Assembly (NCBI RefSeq): GCF_000169175.1
Contig: NZ_AAWS01000008.1
Span: forward strand, 62,001-126,000
DNA length: 64,000 bases
Source: Microscilla marina ATCC 23134
GTDB taxonomy: Bacteria; Bacteroidota; Bacteroidia; Cytophagales; Microscillaceae
Direction of reading: 5' to 3'
Shown one piece after another: positions 63,234-64,000 of this stretch. Within the stretch, counting starts at the first letter, position 1. Every line of letters begins with the position of its first letter. A program made the position numbers and the translations under genes. A model generated the notes under the pieces. The model made no database searches and had not been told where the DNA came from. It saw nothing but the letters and a program-made list of their open reading frames with translations.

Positions 63234-63755
63234 ATGTTGATGGGCAAACCCATTATTCCAGAAGTGATGGTTTGCAGCCCGAATAAATTTAATAATGGTA
63301 TGATTGAATGTAAACCTAAAGGAAAAGCCATTGTATCGCTCGGTTTGTTTGCCGTGATATGTTATGCTGCCAGTTTATTGTTGTTTTCGGTAGCCGCCAA
63401 AACTACTTTTATTTATGTAGTCATTGTGTTGCTCACTGTATTGGGGCTGATCATAAACTTACGTATGTTTATGACCTACAAGGTGATTACGGTAGGCAAA
63501 GGTAAACTATTTGTAAAACAACCTTACCTCTTTCGCACTAAAACCTATGAGCTGATCAACCTTAAGTTAGTCAATGAAGAAAAAATAAAAACATTCAATG
63601 ATGAGTATAAAGAACTTCTGCTGGAGTTTGATAATGGTAAGCTAAAACTCAACAAGCAAGAATATACAGACTATGAAAGGTTTAAGTCTTATATAGACAA
63701 AAACAAGCCTGGGAAGAAGAAGAATAAAGGAAAGAGTAAAAAGAGTTTGGGGTAA
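63234..63755 (+). CDS. Two-helix membrane protein, hypothetical
   Basis: This 173-residue protein is read from the ATG at 63234 or 63240; an upstream TTG is less likely. It has two adjacent hydrophobic segments (IVSLGLFAVICYAASLLLF and FIYVVIVLLTVLGLIINL). A cytoplasmic-looking strand-rich tail follows (KVITVGKGKLFVKQPYLFRTKTYELINLK), a layout like YcxB or bacterial PH-domain membrane proteins. It ends with a lysine-rich stretch (PGKKKNKGKSKKSLG). The family is not recognised with confidence. A TATATTTG lies just upstream, but too close to the start to be a normal promoter. Confidence 0.7.
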   Translation: MLMGKPIIPEVMVCSPNKFNNGMIECKPKGKAIVSLGLFAVICYAASLLLFSVAAKTTFIYVVIVLLTVLGLIINLRMFMTYKVITVGKGKLFVKQPYLFRTKTYELINLKLVNEEKIKTFNDEYKELLLEFDNGKLKLNKQEYTDYERFKSYIDKNKPGKKKNKGKSKKSLG

Positions 63756-63913
63756 AAAACAAATTGGACAAATTGAAGTGCATAATAACTGATTGTGTGA
63801 AAATTAAGGATAAAAAATATGTGATAAAGTAAGTTAAAGATAAGAAAAATCTAATAAAAAGTGAGTTTTTTCAAAAAAAAGTACATAGACCTATTTAAAG
63901 CATTATTATAATT

Positions 63914-64000
63914 TTATGCCCAATTCTTAAATTCAACAATTAAACTTTCAGGCAAAGTTTGAGTTCCTTCCCAATAGATGCGCACGTGATTTTTGCTGAA
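63914..64000 (-). CDS. C-terminal end of a further gene (partial)
   Basis: The minus strand is open from 64000 to a TAA at 63914. It reads 28 residues including NHVRIYWEGTQTLPE and ending FKNWA. The composition is plausible for coding, and no competing frame is better. The gene would continue beyond the window. No family can be named from this length. The spacer from 63756 to 63913 is AT-rich with no other feature. Confidence 0.5.
   Translation of the reverse strand, partial: FSKNHVRIYWEGTQTLPESLIVEFKNWA

Overview
The window looks like chromosomal DNA of a marine gliding bacterium of the phylum Bacteroidota, order Cytophagales, resembling Microscilla. This is an inference. It rests on a type IX secretion C-terminal sorting domain, GEVED and PKD repeats, WG repeats, LA_2272-type surface repeats, DUF5916, TonB-receptor and MraY/MurE homologues of Bacteroidota type, the TAnnTTTG promoter-like motif upstream of a few genes, and the lack of Shine-Dalgarno sequences. 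No rRNA, tRNA, CRISPR array or phage genes were seen.

Layout. Bases 1-8.4 kb: the 3' part of a BNR/sortilin-type propeller protein, a repeat-rich spacer, gcvT (glycine cleavage), comB (2-phosphosulfolactate phosphatase), a lipoprotein, and the peptidoglycan pair murE-mraY standing apart from the rest of a division/cell-wall cluster. 8.6-16 kb: cystathionine beta-synthase, a STAS-like small protein, an NADP-type non-phosphorylating GAPDH, an ArsC/LMW-PTP-like phosphatase, a glycine-rich surface-repeat protein and a small unknown. 16.2-25.4 kb: a secreted M9 collagenase-like metalloprotease, a leucine-rich-repeat protein, an ornithine-cyclodeaminase-family reductase and a proline-racemase-family enzyme with the Cys/Thr pair of trans-3-hydroxy-L-proline dehydratase. 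Together these suggest breakdown of collagen and recycling of 3-hydroxyproline to proline.

25.7-38.7 kb: a 1448-residue secreted WG-repeat protein, a membrane GAF/PAS sensor without an output domain, a HEAT-like protein with an ADP-ribosylglycohydrolase, a second LRR protein, DUF1015, a lipoprotein and a GNAT acetyltransferase. 38.8-43.2 kb: a DUF5916 outer-membrane gene cut in two by a complete 1815-bp IS1634-like element whose 14-bp inverted repeats and 6-bp target duplication can both be read. 43.6-49.1 kb: an EamA transporter, a DUF697/SHOCT protein, an ECF sigma factor with its likely anti-sigma factor, a winged-helix-like protein and an SH3 lipoprotein.

49.1-64 kb: a TonB receptor, an alpha/beta hydrolase, an MFS transporter, a nitrilase, lipA and lipB (lipoate supply, which also serves the glycine cleavage system to which GcvT belongs), a SWIM zinc-finger protein, and an apparent two-gene operon of a GAF/triple-PAS sensor and a PAS/SpoIIE phosphatase. 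A two-helix membrane protein follows, then the tail of a further gene on the minus strand.

The most unusual feature is between the genes. The long spacers hold several families of short (about 160-360 bp) elements with terminal inverted repeats and internal palindromes. Three near-identical copies lie at 30383-30544, 47499-47658 and 55809-55969, with further families at 10198, 25576, 44922, 49118 and 54311. None carries a gene. They look like non-autonomous mobile elements (MITE-like), and several sit directly upstream of start codons.
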